A stretch of DNA of 64,000 bases from Desulfolucanica intricata (GTDB taxonomy: Bacteria; Bacillota; Desulfotomaculia; Desulfotomaculales; Desulfofarciminaceae), in assembly GCF_001592105.1 (NCBI RefSeq), contig NZ_BCWE01000017.1, forward strand, positions 1 through 64,000, read 5' to 3'. The notes beneath the pieces were generated by a model. That model searched no databases, was not told the DNA's origin, and was given only the letters and a program-made list of their open reading frames with translations. Position 1 is the first letter of the stretch. Each line of letters opens with the position of its first letter. Both the position numbers and the translations under genes were made by a program. Of the stretch, positions 34,412-45,100 are shown piece after piece.

Positions 34412-34846
34412 TTAATTATCCCTTTTTTCCTCCCAAAGTCGTGTGCGTTCTTCAAAGCTCACTTCTTTGTGCAATTGATGCAGCATCCATTGATAGCCGA
34501 AAGCGTCTATAAATATAGCGTTTGACACTCCGTAATCTGGCAATTCAGTCACTGGTTGCACCTCAATACAGCCGGCACTGATCGCTTTTGAAAATGTTTC
34601 CTTGATGTCAGGGACGAGGATGTTAAACCAAATCGATTGGGGTTCATTCGGGGTTGGTGCTTTCAACCCAAATTTCGGGTTTTCATCCAACATGTGAAAT
34701 CGTACTCCATATAGGGTAAAAATGACTTCATTTTCACCTTTAGGAAAATTTGTAACCTCAACACGTTCAATATCAAATACTTTTTCATATAATTCCAATG
34801 CTTTCAAGCTGTCTGTAATAACCATATCAATTTCTACTCCGACCAT
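34412..34846 (-). CDS. VOC/glyoxalase-superfamily protein (PhnB-like)
   Basis: A 144-residue single-domain protein of the vicinal oxygen chelate fold in the PhnB/YycE-like group: MVGVEIDMVITDSLKALELYEKVF, FTLYGVRFHMLDE and the terminal FIDAFGYQWMLHQ. It probably binds a metal or small molecule, but no reaction can be assigned. ATG at 34846 follows AAGGAGTGTTCAAA. It precedes leader E/F and does not share the leader itself. Confidence 0.82.
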   Translation of the reverse strand: MVGVEIDMVITDSLKALELYEKVFDIERVEVTNFPKGENEVIFTLYGVRFHMLDENPKFGLKAPTPNEPQSIWFNILVPDIKETFSKAISAGCIEVQPVTELPDYGVSNAIFIDAFGYQWMLHQLHKEVSFEERTRLWEEKRDN

Positions 34847-35009
34847 TTTGAACACTCCTTTTATATATCATAAAAAAATAAAGACACACCTAATATTATG
34901 ATTTGACTCAGACCGGATTAAACAATTTTATTAAACATATATCAAAATTCTCTGGAGGCTATTACGAATGTTAGGTAGCCAGGTGATATCCTGCACGTTA
35001 ACCTTGGAT

Positions 35010-35062
35010 AAAACCGGGGCTTAACGAAGGCCTGATATTCCAGTTCTATCTCGCCACCAAAT
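35010..35062 (-). pseudogene. short remnant of a KapD-like exonuclease
   Basis: Minus-strand translation reads GEIELEYQAFVKPRFY, matching YEIELDYQAFVKPRFY of the exonuclease at 53366-53975. Nothing more of the domain remains. The dyad and terminator module 50-100 bases to the right is also shared with the other locus, so this is a decayed copy of the whole segment. Confidence 0.7.
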
Positions 35063-35113
35063 CAGTCTTTATCCACCAACTATATGCTTCTAGTTTAATG
35101 ATAATCCATACTG

Positions 35114-35162
35114 TTGACAATAGTTTGTCAGTGGCAAAAAAAATCGCCTATAAGGCGGAAGG
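35114..35162 (-). terminator. terminator after the VWA gene and adjacent dyad
   Basis: On the minus strand CCGCCTTATAGGCG is followed by ATTTTTTTT (about 35140-35162), a good terminator for the VWA gene ending at 35211. Immediately after it lies a 7-4-7 dyad, CTGACAA/TTGTCAA (35114-35131), similar to dyads at 54068 and 36522. The dyad may be an operator of the lost exonuclease copy. Confidence 0.65.
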
Positions 35163-35210
35163 ATATTGAAACTTTTCTGAAGTTTAGGTTTAACTAACGG
35201 TACCTCAAGT

Positions 35211-36467
35211 TTACTGCTGCCTGTTACCCCGGCCAGTTCTCTGCCGGTAGGCATTGTAGGACATTTTTTTACGGGAGGTTTTGTTATAACCTATCTCCGA
35301 CATAAAGGAGAGGTTTTCCTTAAGTTCCTCTATTTCAAGGTTTATTTCACTGTCACACACCATTTGATTAAAGGCTTGGATATTGTTCAGCCGGCTTTGC
35401 AGTACCTGTCTACTGCCAACATAATCTCCCCGGTCTGCCAGCCAGATAGCCTCTTCTTTTACCTGTGCACAGCGGAAAAGTTCGACTTGTTTTATAACCT
35501 CGAGATTTTCCACCGGGCCTTCTTCGGAATTGGTACTGAAATTAACCTTTAAACCAGCCTTTAGGTTTATAAGGGCGAGGTTTTTCCTGACATCTGTATA
35601 ATCCAGCTCCAGGTTAAGCAGGTCATGGCTGCCCTCAGAATGTGGGGAGATACTAAGTTCCATTATAAGAATTTTTGTTTCACCGTTGTAGATATCCGGC
35701 AGGCTTACGTTGATGCTGTTATCAGACGTGAAGGGATAACCCAATACCCCGGTTACCGTTACACCCGAACCGGGTTTTACCCTTACAGTAAGATTCTGGG
35801 CTGCGATACTTAACAGTCCGCTGAGTTCCTGCTCAAAAATACCCGGAATTTGTTCCGGTGCTTCAATATAATAGAAGTTGCCGCCACCGGCCTCGGCCAT
35901 TGCCTGCAGCAGGTCCTCTTCAAAATCTTCCCCCAGTCCGAAGGTAGACAGGCTTACTCCCCCGGCAGCCAGTTCCCGGGCCTTGGCCACCAGTTTATCG
36001 TGATCTGTGATCCCAACATTAGCCATACCGTCAGTAAGCAGCAGCACCCGGTTAATTTGCTTTTCCCGGTAGGCCAACTTCACTTCCCGGAAGCCCATCA
36101 ACAATCCGCCGCTCAAATTGGTAGTACTGCCGCTATAGATACTTTTCACAGCCATTTTCAGTGCATCTTTGTTTTCTACTTTATGTGAGGGTACTACCAG
36201 TGAAACAAGGTCATCAAAGGCTACCACTGAGCAGTGATCCTGGGAATCCAGGTGCCCCACTGCAAAGGAAACGGCTTTTTTGGTATAATCTAACTTTTCT
36301 CCGTGCATGCTGCCACTGCGGTCAATAACAAAGGATAGATTTTGTGCGGGCCTGCTTTCTACCACCTGCTCCGGGGCGGTGAGTTTAATCATTAAATAAG
36401 CTGTCTGCTGTTTTTCCGGGATAAGTGTGGTTTTATCCAGGGCTAAGTCAATCTTAATATGTTCCAT
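35211..36467 (-). CDS. von Willebrand factor type A domain protein
   Basis: The 418-residue protein has an N-terminal VIT-like strand region, then a VWA domain with an intact metal site: DRSGSMHG at 49-56, STTNLSGG near 113 and LLLTDGMANVG near 142. C-terminal beta-rich and helical segments follow. No signal peptide or membrane helix is visible, so it is cytoplasmic. It lies after the BREX operon on the same strand but is separated by a strong terminator at 36547 and has its own dyad-containing upstream region, so membership in the defence system is not shown. ATG follows AGGGAGGCATTTACA. Confidence 0.85.
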   Translation of the reverse strand: MEHIKIDLALDKTTLIPEKQQTAYLMIKLTAPEQVVESRPAQNLSFVIDRSGSMHGEKLDYTKKAVSFAVGHLDSQDHCSVVAFDDLVSLVVPSHKVENKDALKMAVKSIYSGSTTNLSGGLLMGFREVKLAYREKQINRVLLLTDGMANVGITDHDKLVAKARELAAGGVSLSTFGLGEDFEEDLLQAMAEAGGGNFYYIEAPEQIPGIFEQELSGLLSIAAQNLTVRVKPGSGVTVTGVLGYPFTSDNSINVSLPDIYNGETKILIMELSISPHSEGSHDLLNLELDYTDVRKNLALINLKAGLKVNFSTNSEEGPVENLEVIKQVELFRCAQVKEEAIWLADRGDYVGSRQVLQSRLNNIQAFNQMVCDSEINLEIEELKENLSFMSEIGYNKTSRKKMSYNAYRQRTGRGNRQQ

Positions 36468-36521
36468 TGTAAATGCCTCCCTAATATTAAATAACTTCTG
36501 AATTTATAATAGCAGGCTGTA

Positions 36522-36572
36522 CTGACGGCTGTTTGGCAGGGGTAATAAAAAAACCGCCTATATTTAGGCGAT
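36522..36572 (-). terminator. terminator of the BREX operon and adjacent dyad
   Basis: Minus strand: CGCCTAAATATAGGCG followed by TTTTTTTATT (36547-36572) ends the BREX operon about 120 bases after brxL. Next to it is a dyad-like CTGCCAA...CCGTCAG (36522-36539) and an extended -10 TGCTATTAT near 36504, likely the VWA promoter. The same terminator-dyad order occurs at 35114-35162 and 54068-54115. Confidence 0.72.
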
Positions 36573-36691
36573 CTTTACAAATATAAATTTTCAACACTTC
36601 TCCCTCTTAACCCTGCATACTCGATATATAAATTAAAACCGACGGTGAACTGCACATTAATTCTCCCTTCGACCTGATAATTTTAATTCAG

Positions 36692-38752
36692 TTATTCCAC
36701 TCCCAACGCCTTAAAGACAGCGTCTTCCGGACTCTGATAGAATGAAATCTGGAACTTTGCAAATAGTTCCGGGGGAACAGTCGGAATATCAACGGCAGAA
36801 GCCATGGGCAGTAATATCTTTTTTGCCCCTGCATCAAGACACACTTGTAAAACATTCGATAATTCTTCTACCTTATTAATAGTCCCACCTATACTCATAG
36901 AACCCAATACAACCATTTGGCTTTGGACCGGTTTTCTCATAGCACCAGAACAAAGTGCAATAAAGGCAGCCAGGGACAATGTTGAAGTAAGTCCTATTCC
37001 CTGTAAATCCTGAACATGCATCAAGTAATCATTATTTTGAACTGAAATTGTCCCGCTGATATTCTTTTTGTTTGCTTTAAAATAGTTAAAAGCAGTGGCA
37101 ATACTCTCTTTAGCCTCTCTATTGGAGCCAAGGCCAGTCCTGTCAAATTTTCCTGAGCCCGGTACAACTTCTGTTTCTATCTTAAAGACACCAATCATGC
37201 CGGAATCTCCATGCCCAACTGTAAAGATATGACCGGGTTTAGCTATTCCTTCAGGAATTAGTTTACTACCCCCTTGTTCCGGTACAGAAACAAACTCTTC
37301 AATTAATGTCTCATTATCGATATAAGAGAAATGCACATCATAAAATTCCATACCGCCTATTTTTTTAAGCTGTTCCTTAACTCTTCTTCTTCCCACCAGG
37401 GCATATCTTAATATTTCTTCGATCGCCTCTCTGTCAAATTCACCATTGGGGTAAATTAACTTCACCAGTCCTGATACAGTTTTTCTTACGGCAATTACAT
37501 CTCTTTGATTCAAGTTGTTACCAATCCTAAAGTACTTATCTAAAGCATCTGAAAAGGATCTTTTTCTCATTTCTCTAAAGAATTCTGCAATATAATCAGT
37601 GATAAAACCGTATTCATTGGTAAAAAACTCCGGCCTCATTTTAGGAATTTCCCAGCCGGGTATATAGTAGTGCATCCGGTCGAAAAAGGCAGAGTCATAT
37701 GCCATAGCATCAGGAAATGGGTCAAATAAATGGGATGTTTTTAACAGCACATCCACACTCTGATTAATATTACCCACAAACACCATAGAGGCCGAAGCGT
37801 TTTTTTCCTCTTTCCCCCGGGCAAAGGACCCCGAGGCCATATAATCCTTCATAATTTGGATGCCGTCTTTATCCTTAAAAGTAATCCCCGCCACTTCATC
37901 AAAGGCTACTGTATCCCATAGACCTACCAGACCGATTGTTCTTCTGGCCATGTTATAGAAAAGATTAGCAACAGTAGTTTGTCCACCGGATATTAAGATC
38001 GAGTTGGGTGAGATTTCTTTATAGATATGAGATTTACCGGTCCCCCTGGGGCCTAATTCACAAACATTATAGTTATTCTCTACCAGTGGAACCATCCTGG
38101 TTAACAAATGCCATTTCACATTGTTCTCCAGCTGGGTTGGTTCCATTCCAATTGATCTTAGAAGTACGTCGATCCACTCATCTTTTGAAAAGTAACGTCT
38201 CTGCTGAAAGATTTCTTCCAGGTCTAAATTCGGCATTTGAATGGGGGTGAGGCTGTTAATTATAAAAGGACTGACACTTTTAACTTCCTCATCAAAATTA
38301 TAGCCCATCTTTAGAATGCACCAGATACCACCGGCCAACAGTTTTTCATATTCCTTCACATAGTGGGGGGCAATATTAACTTCTTTTAAACCTAAATTAG
38401 AAAATTCAGATACATAAATATCTTTCTTTTCATTTAGCTTTACACTAATCTTGTCTATTACCGTGTACTGGCCGGTTTCGCGAATCTTAGACTTAATTTT
38501 TTCTGCCTCATCGGGCCGGACAAAATTATTAGAGAGAATCTGTTTGACTCTCTCCACACCTTCATTAATACTATCTTCATCGTCTGTGGCACAGTACATG
38601 CCCAACAGGTACTCCAGCACATATACAGGGACATTGGCCCCTTCTTTAATCTTTTTAGTCAGGTCTTTTCTAACAACCCTGCCGGGAAAATATTTATTTA
38701 ATTTTTCATTTAAGCTAATCTCTATGGCTTCTCCCCTAGCAGCATTCTCCAT
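36692..38752 (-). CDS. brxL: BREX protein BrxL (Lon-like ATPase)
   Basis: The protein of about 686 residues is BrxL: a helical N-terminal half, an AAA+ core with Walker A GPRGTGKSHIY near 240 and a Lon-protease-like C-terminal domain (TLSLAAFIALCSGAM, VVLGSMSIGGTINKVEEL) where the family's Ser/Lys dyad region sits. BrxL is the last core gene of type I BREX and forms DNA-binding oligomers needed for phage defence but not for host methylation. I place the start at the ATG at 38752, after AGGTGATGCTT; two closer codons are also possible. It follows pglZ by 28 bases. Confidence 0.93.
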   Translation of the reverse strand: MENAARGEAIEISLNEKLNKYFPGRVVRKDLTKKIKEGANVPVYVLEYLLGMYCATDDEDSINEGVERVKQILSNNFVRPDEAEKIKSKIRETGQYTVIDKISVKLNEKKDIYVSEFSNLGLKEVNIAPHYVKEYEKLLAGGIWCILKMGYNFDEEVKSVSPFIINSLTPIQMPNLDLEEIFQQRRYFSKDEWIDVLLRSIGMEPTQLENNVKWHLLTRMVPLVENNYNVCELGPRGTGKSHIYKEISPNSILISGGQTTVANLFYNMARRTIGLVGLWDTVAFDEVAGITFKDKDGIQIMKDYMASGSFARGKEEKNASASMVFVGNINQSVDVLLKTSHLFDPFPDAMAYDSAFFDRMHYYIPGWEIPKMRPEFFTNEYGFITDYIAEFFREMRKRSFSDALDKYFRIGNNLNQRDVIAVRKTVSGLVKLIYPNGEFDREAIEEILRYALVGRRRVKEQLKKIGGMEFYDVHFSYIDNETLIEEFVSVPEQGGSKLIPEGIAKPGHIFTVGHGDSGMIGVFKIETEVVPGSGKFDRTGLGSNREAKESIATAFNYFKANKKNISGTISVQNNDYLMHVQDLQGIGLTSTLSLAAFIALCSGAMRKPVQSQMVVLGSMSIGGTINKVEELSNVLQVCLDAGAKKILLPMASAVDIPTVPPELFAKFQISFYQSPEDAVFKALGVE

Positions 38753-38780
38753 AAGCATCACCTGCTCACCACAAAATCAA

Positions 38781-41342
38781 TTAAAAACCAAAATCATTTA
38801 CAATGGCCAAATCAATAATAAAGGGAATCCTTTCGTAGATTTTCTCTACTGTCTCTTCTTCGTCTTCCAGTACCAAATAGTATTTTTTACCCCTATCATA
38901 CGGCAGATCCTTTAGGGTAAACTTTTCCCTGTATGTCCGCTCCTCGGGTTTTACTGATCTGCTGTCAGCTATGATAATATTTTCGTTGGAGATTCTGTTA
39001 CCCTCTTCATCTTCAAAATAAAGTTTAAGCCGCATAGGTACCCGCTTGTCCTCTACTTTTTCGGTCTGGAAAAATTCTAAATAGGTAATCCGGTTCGTAA
39101 TCTTTCTGGATATATTAGTTAGTTTTACAGCTACCTTTTTAACAGCTAAAGCATCTGATTTACTCCTGCCATTCTTGAATTTAATTACAGGAATGACAAT
39201 TTCCTGGAGCGATGCCCCCCCGTGAATATAATTAACACCTGTACCCTGAATTCTAAAGATATTAACTCCCCTCGGTACAATGGCCTTAAGGTTAGTTTCT
39301 TTACCCAGGATATAATTCATGGAAAAGGCTAAAGTTCCTTCAATATTTTCCCTGTCACCGGTTAATATGAATCTTCTTTTCTCTACCAGGACGTTTGCTA
39401 TGGTCTTCGGAACTTTATCACTTTCCTTTAATTCCGACCGTCTGTAAATAAAGCCATGGTCCGCAGTAATATAAATATTAGTGGCACTTAAGTTATTAAT
39501 CAGGTTTTTAATGAGCAGCCGCAGATCTTCATAGGCTTTTTCCACTGCATCAAAAACTTCTCTTTCTGTAGCAGCATGATCACCCCTGGCGTCAATGGCA
39601 TTGTGATAAATGTAGATTAGTTTCTTACCTTCAAATTTCTCCTTATACTCGGGCCTTTTCATGTCTTTAAGATCATTGTAGGTTACAGCAACAGCATCTT
39701 TAGCATAATTTAGCAGTATCCTTTGCCTGTTCTCCGTACCCTGGGAATTCAGTCCATCCACTAAAATCTCAGCCCGTTCATTAATCTCTACGCTCCTATG
39801 CGGCAGCAGGCAGGCCATGCCCAGCCCGGTATAAGACGGTACACACCCCTGCATAAAGAAAATCTCTGTGGAACCTTTTCTTTCCGTATTTAAAATGCTG
39901 CTAAATTCTCTGGCCGCCTCATACCTTAAGGCATCTGAGATAATAACAAATACTCTTTGTTCGTGCCTGATATGTCGGGCTATATAATCATCATAGAAAC
40001 TATGCTGCCGGTTAATGCCACGGATTTCCCAATTGTCCTTAAGTTCTTCTTCTATGATTCCGGACCACTTGACAGACAGCTCATTTAAATACCAGTGCGT
40101 GTAAGTATTTTCTATTTTCTCGCCCAGCTTAATAAAAGGCTCTTTATTTTCTATCCGATCGAAAGCTGTATAAAACTTTCGGTAGAACATGTCCAATAAG
40201 TGATATTCCCTTACATAGGCATCAACAAGCTCATAAGCTGAACTACCCTTGATAGTCTTAGCCAATTCCCGTTCCATTCTGAGTATTTCCATCGCGTAAT
40301 AAATTGCTTCGTATTCTTCCTTAAACCGGTTGAACCAGTGGGTGGTCCTCCGGCTGTTAATAAATTTCCGGTATTTCTCAAACTCTCCAACATCCATTAA
40401 TAGATTATTGATTAGTTTTTCAATGATTACTTCATCAAAGACACTGAAGGTATCGCATTTTATGTAGCTATTTAGATCCCAGTTATTGATATACCCTTTT
40501 ATATTTAACTGTTTTTCAACCTGCACGGATAACTTGTCGAAAATCTTACTGTCTACCGAATGGTTCATAAAATGATTCATAAACACAATCACATCAGACC
40601 TTCTGGTTGAAATATATTCCTGCCAGGTTTTTGGAATATCACCTTCCAGGTTATAACAAAGATGAGTTACCATAAGCACAATCAGCAGATTTTGCAAAGT
40701 TTTTTCTGGAAGATTATACCCGTAAGTTTTCTCAACAAGCTCCCAGAAGGCTTCCATGTTCCCGAATTTCTCAATATTCTCCAGGTATTTATTTACTTCA
40801 TTTAACTCTCCCATAAGGATAGTTTTAACCACAGCCTCAAAATCCGGTACATGAAGTTTACAAAGCACCGATAACACTGCGATATTAATTTTCTGCTCTG
40901 TGTATTCTTCAATATTATATGAGGCAAATTTTTTATATCTTTCTTTGTTATTAAAAAACTTCATATATTTTTTGAAGACATTTCTGAGGGATGCATCCTT
41001 GACTCCTAAATCCCTCATGATGACAGTAGTTTTATCTGTGGAAAATTCGCTGCTGTATTTTAAGATATCTAAAAGCCAGTTCTCCCTGGGTACCGGCTTG
41101 GGCGAAGAAGAATAAATAAGATAATTAGAACCGGTATCTGCCTTCTCTATTTGGTATTTAATAGCAAAACTGTTGTTGTCCTTCAACTTTAATATTTTGG
41201 CATTCTCCAGTTTTAATTCATCTATCTCTTCCACAAATTCAGCTTCTTCATCATACCAGAAGACGATGCTGCGCTTTTTGCCGTCAGAAGCCCCTTTGTT
41301 CAGCATACCGTCTAACACTTTTTTAATCTCATCTAAATTCAT
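38781..41342 (-). CDS. pglZ: BREX protein PglZ (alkaline phosphatase superfamily)
   Basis: The 853-residue BREX-1 type PglZ has a helical N-terminal region and a phosphatase-superfamily core with VFVIISDALRYEAAREF and YITADHGFIYRR, the metal-binding Asp and His residues of the family. PglZ is a core component of all BREX systems. ATG follows AGGTGTAGAT. It stands 54 bases after the HEPN gene, the largest gap in the operon. Confidence 0.94.
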   Translation of the reverse strand: MNLDEIKKVLDGMLNKGASDGKKRSIVFWYDEEAEFVEEIDELKLENAKILKLKDNNSFAIKYQIEKADTGSNYLIYSSSPKPVPRENWLLDILKYSSEFSTDKTTVIMRDLGVKDASLRNVFKKYMKFFNNKERYKKFASYNIEEYTEQKINIAVLSVLCKLHVPDFEAVVKTILMGELNEVNKYLENIEKFGNMEAFWELVEKTYGYNLPEKTLQNLLIVLMVTHLCYNLEGDIPKTWQEYISTRRSDVIVFMNHFMNHSVDSKIFDKLSVQVEKQLNIKGYINNWDLNSYIKCDTFSVFDEVIIEKLINNLLMDVGEFEKYRKFINSRRTTHWFNRFKEEYEAIYYAMEILRMERELAKTIKGSSAYELVDAYVREYHLLDMFYRKFYTAFDRIENKEPFIKLGEKIENTYTHWYLNELSVKWSGIIEEELKDNWEIRGINRQHSFYDDYIARHIRHEQRVFVIISDALRYEAAREFSSILNTERKGSTEIFFMQGCVPSYTGLGMACLLPHRSVEINERAEILVDGLNSQGTENRQRILLNYAKDAVAVTYNDLKDMKRPEYKEKFEGKKLIYIYHNAIDARGDHAATEREVFDAVEKAYEDLRLLIKNLINNLSATNIYITADHGFIYRRSELKESDKVPKTIANVLVEKRRFILTGDRENIEGTLAFSMNYILGKETNLKAIVPRGVNIFRIQGTGVNYIHGGASLQEIVIPVIKFKNGRSKSDALAVKKVAVKLTNISRKITNRITYLEFFQTEKVEDKRVPMRLKLYFEDEEGNRISNENIIIADSRSVKPEERTYREKFTLKDLPYDRGKKYYLVLEDEEETVEKIYERIPFIIDLAIVNDFGF

Positions 41343-41396
41343 ATCTACACCTGCTTAGTTATTCTTCACATTGAGTAATTTATCAATAAGATAGCA

Positions 41397-41804
41397 TTAT
41401 AACTTATTTAATATTTCTTGAATACGTTTCTTAATTCCAATGATAAATCTTGTCCCATCCTTTAAGAGTTCTTCGGCATCCTTAATACTTACCAGGTAAA
41501 ATTCATTATAATCACTTTCTTCCCGTAAATCCTTCGCATTTTTAATTATCCTTCCGAACTCTTTAGGCAAAAGACCGGTCTTAACAAAATGTTGATTAAA
41601 AAGAGATATTATCCCCGAATGTTTTTTGGAATCAAGCCCTTTTAATGCGAGCATTGCTCTGGCTGCATGAAATATTCCGTAATAAATTCGGGATACAGCA
41701 TCGGCATACATACCTTCTTTGATCAAGACTTCAGCAGCACTTATTTTTCTTTCCGCCATTTCTATACGATAACGGGATAAATCTCTAAAGTTTACGTCAT
41801 CCAT
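41397..41804 (-). CDS. HEPN-domain protein embedded in the BREX operon
   Basis: A 135-residue HEPN protein: helical throughout, with SRIYYGIFHAARAMLAL and KKHSGIISLFNQHF (the usual FHAARALL pattern). HEPN proteins paired with minimal nucleotidyltransferases are toxin-antitoxin modules in which the HEPN part is an RNase or a modified partner. The ATG follows GGAGTAACTCT inside the end of the nucleotidyltransferase gene, with a 13-base overlap, so expression of the two is coupled. It lies between pglX and pglZ. Confidence 0.88.
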   Translation of the reverse strand: MDDVNFRDLSRYRIEMAERKISAAEVLIKEGMYADAVSRIYYGIFHAARAMLALKGLDSKKHSGIISLFNQHFVKTGLLPKEFGRIIKNAKDLREESDYNEFYLVSIKDAEELLKDGTRFIIGIKKRIQEILNKL

Positions 41805-42139
41805 AGAGTTACTCCTTCTTTTTGAATGTTACTGGCAAAGGGAACATTCAATTTTATAAGCTTATCGAAATCTTCTTTGTTATATATCTTCAGAGAAATA
41901 TTTATCCCGTAATTTAATTCGGCATCAAGTACATAATCATAAATTTTATTACGATCAATATTGTGCCGGTCTTTTACGATGATCAGTATGTCTATATCAG
42001 AATCATCCCGGGCATCCCCACGAGCTTTAGAACCAAAGAGTTCAATCGAAACTACCTGCTCAGGATATAAATTGGTTAAATATTTGATGAACCCCTGCAA
42101 AACTTTATTTTCAATATCGGATAAGGTTAATTGTTTCAC
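41792..42139 (-). CDS. minimal nucleotidyltransferase (MNT) embedded in the BREX operon
   Basis: A 115-residue MNT-type protein with the full active-site motif ELFGSKARGDARDDSDIDILI, that is GSx10DxD, and a further NYGINISLKIY strand. Such proteins AMPylate the partner HEPN toxin and thereby neutralise it in characterised pairs. I start at GTG 42139, preceded by GAGGTG at seven bases, since the ATG at 42154 has no binding site. It begins 27 bases after the pglX stop. Confidence 0.86.
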   Translation of the reverse strand: MKQLTLSDIENKVLQGFIKYLTNLYPEQVVSIELFGSKARGDARDDSDIDILIIVKDRHNIDRNKIYDYVLDAELNYGINISLKIYNKEDFDKLIKLNVPFASNIQKEGVTLWMT

Positions 42140-42165
42140 AGACAAACACCTCATTTTTCAGTTAT

Positions 42166-45100
42166 TTATATTTTCGCCAGTAAGTTAGCCTTTAAGGGCT
42201 TTTTACCCTCGCCCATGGGAATCTCCACACCCTGGAATTTGGCATAGTTTACTTTTACTCCGTCATCCAAGTCAATCTCAATCTTTTGGTTGGCCACGTG
42301 AGCAATGGCCTGGTCATAAACCATACATTCCTGCATTTGTTTACTAATGGCTTCCTTTTTCTTTCGGGCCTTTGTTTTTTCTGCCTGTGAAACATCAGAT
42401 TGCATAATAACGTCAAGCCTGTTCATTTCCGCTTCATATTTTTTCTGCAGCTTATGCAGATAGTCTGTTCTCACTCTGGCTACTGTGTAAGGGTCATAGC
42501 GGTGCATATATATTAAGGCCTTAAAGCCGTTCTGTTTGCCTGAATCAAATAACCAGTAGATTGGTCTTTTTTTGTATGTTTTAACATGGTCCTTATAGAA
42601 ATCATTTAGAAAATATCTTCTAATGGCTTGCCTGGAAGTTTCACTGGGCTTTTTCTTTAGGGTTTCTGCAATATAATCAAGGTTTTCTTCGAGTGTGTCT
42701 TCGCCAAAGGTTATCTTAACAAATTCCACAAAGCGGCTGACGATGTCTTCACCTTCATCAAAATATACGTCGTCAGCAATAGGAATGATGTTGTCTAAAT
42801 CTACTTTAAAGGTTTTATATCTGTTGGGGTCAAACTCTCCCCCGGCATAGATCAGCCCTTCCTCGTCCAGGGAGTAACGGCCAAACATACAGCCTACAGC
42901 ATAAGAGATGAAGGATTTGAAGTCCCGCTCCCGGTCGGCTTTTCTGATAGTAATGTCTTTGTCCTTTACCTCCGGGGTTAGTTCATTCTGCAGACCATAG
43001 ATTTCTATAAAAATGCGGTTAAGTTCTTCTTCGTTATATTTTAATTGGGTAAATTGTTGATTGGTAAAATCTTGCCATCTATGAAATGCTGTTTCTATTT
43101 TATTTGAAGTAAGATTGTTTTTGAATACTGAATAATTTAATAACGGGTGATGTTTAAAATCCCAGGACATTTCAAAGCAATCCCATTCAGTTTTTGCTAT
43201 TTTTATACAATAATCTGATAAAAAAAGAATCTTATTTTCAATATTTTTTGTTTTAGGAAATAATATTGGTAATTTTCCTACTGTTCCTGCACCATAATTT
43301 AATGTAGGATTTATTATATTTAAAAAAACTTCTACTATTTTTGAATTCATAAGCGCAATATAATACTTTATATTTTCTTCTTCTGGAAACATAGAAGAGC
43401 CAGCTGAATCAAAAATAGCGCCATAATCTGAATACCTAAAACTTGTTTTACTAATAGTTAATGCACTCCAAGTAACCGATTTTTTAAAATATAAATGTTT
43501 ACTTCTCAAATTAGCAGTTGAATTCCTTAATTCAGAACCATCATTCTCCCAATTAATTATGTATTCATTATTTCCGAACCATTTTCTATACTCTCCACCT
43601 TTATTGTAAGGTACCCACTTTTTATTTAATGCTATAGTTTCATTACCATTACACAGATTTAACCCAAATTTATTATAGTTCACCTCATACCAAAGCCTTA
43701 GAAATCTGTCATTATTTCCCGTATCCATTCCCTTTTTTACAGGCATTATTTGTTCCAGTTGTTTTCCACTATGAAAAATCCTTCTAATACCTTCTGTTAC
43801 CCAATAAGCTATTGGATATCCCGGTATTTTTGTGAATTCCTTTTGTTCAATATGATATAACGATTCTCGATTTAAAAACTTATTTATCTTCTTATCAATG
43901 TTTTCAACGGAACCCTGTTTATCAAACAATCTTTCATATGTTCCAATACAACCCAAACTACTATTCTGTATAACAAATGCAGTTGTACCAAAATCAGATC
44001 CAAAAATTCCTCTACCAAAATGCAGTAAATTTATTATTCTTCTGTTTTCTATTAGTTTTTGTCTTAGAGTTTCATATGAACTTAAAAACATCCAAGACGG
44101 TATGTTAATCATTGCCATAAAACCATTTATTTCGGTCATATTAATGGTCTTTTCCATAAATATCGTACACATATCACCCTTACTGTTCTTAAAAAAATTC
44201 TTAACAAAACTACTAAGCTTTTGGTTCATTCCTCCACTACCCATATAAGGAGGATTAGTTACTACTACATTATATTTTTCGCTTATTATCTTTCCTTGTT
44301 TAATAAGATTAGGTATGTTATTTAAAATAACCTTTTTGTAGTGATGTTCAAACAAATTAGAAACTTCTTGAGTACTTATGAATTCTACTATTCTTTCAAT
44401 AAGATCAAAATCTACCCTTTTCACGTCTAAGATATAACCATAATTTTTGGCATCATGAAATATATCAATTAAGTACTTAACATCCTTTTTTAAACTTTGG
44501 TCCCCATTAACAAAATAATCTACTACTTCTTTGGGGATATCATTGCTTTCCTGTATTGAACATAAGTTTAAATTAATTTTACTCCTAAAAATCCTTCTAT
44601 TTTTACTTCTAGCCTTCATCACCAGTGCAAAGTAAGCCAGCTGACCGGCCCGGTCACAGATATCCAACCCATACAAATTTTTCTCCAAAATTAGTCTAGG
44701 TATATCCCTCTCAGAATACCCCGCCGACAAATAAATATCATACAACACATCAAAAGCATAAACCAGAATATGCCCGCTCCCCATGGCCGGATCCAGTACC
44801 TTTATATCTTCCGGGCTGAGGTCTTTATTTCGGATTTCCTCCAGTTGTTTCTGTACCTCCGGCTCCTGCTCCGCTTCCTCCAGGTAGTACTTCCACTTGG
44901 CCTTTAACTCTTCATTGGGGTGGGATTCCAGCCATAATCTACCCAAAGAATTCTCCACCATGTATTTTACAATCCACTCAGGTGTAAAAAGCTGGGTAGC
45001 TGCAGGGATATTTTCCTTGGTAATCTTAATATTTTTCTTTAGCCCTGCAAACACCTCATCTTTTTTCTCAGAGATATAGTATTGATAAAGCCACCCGATA

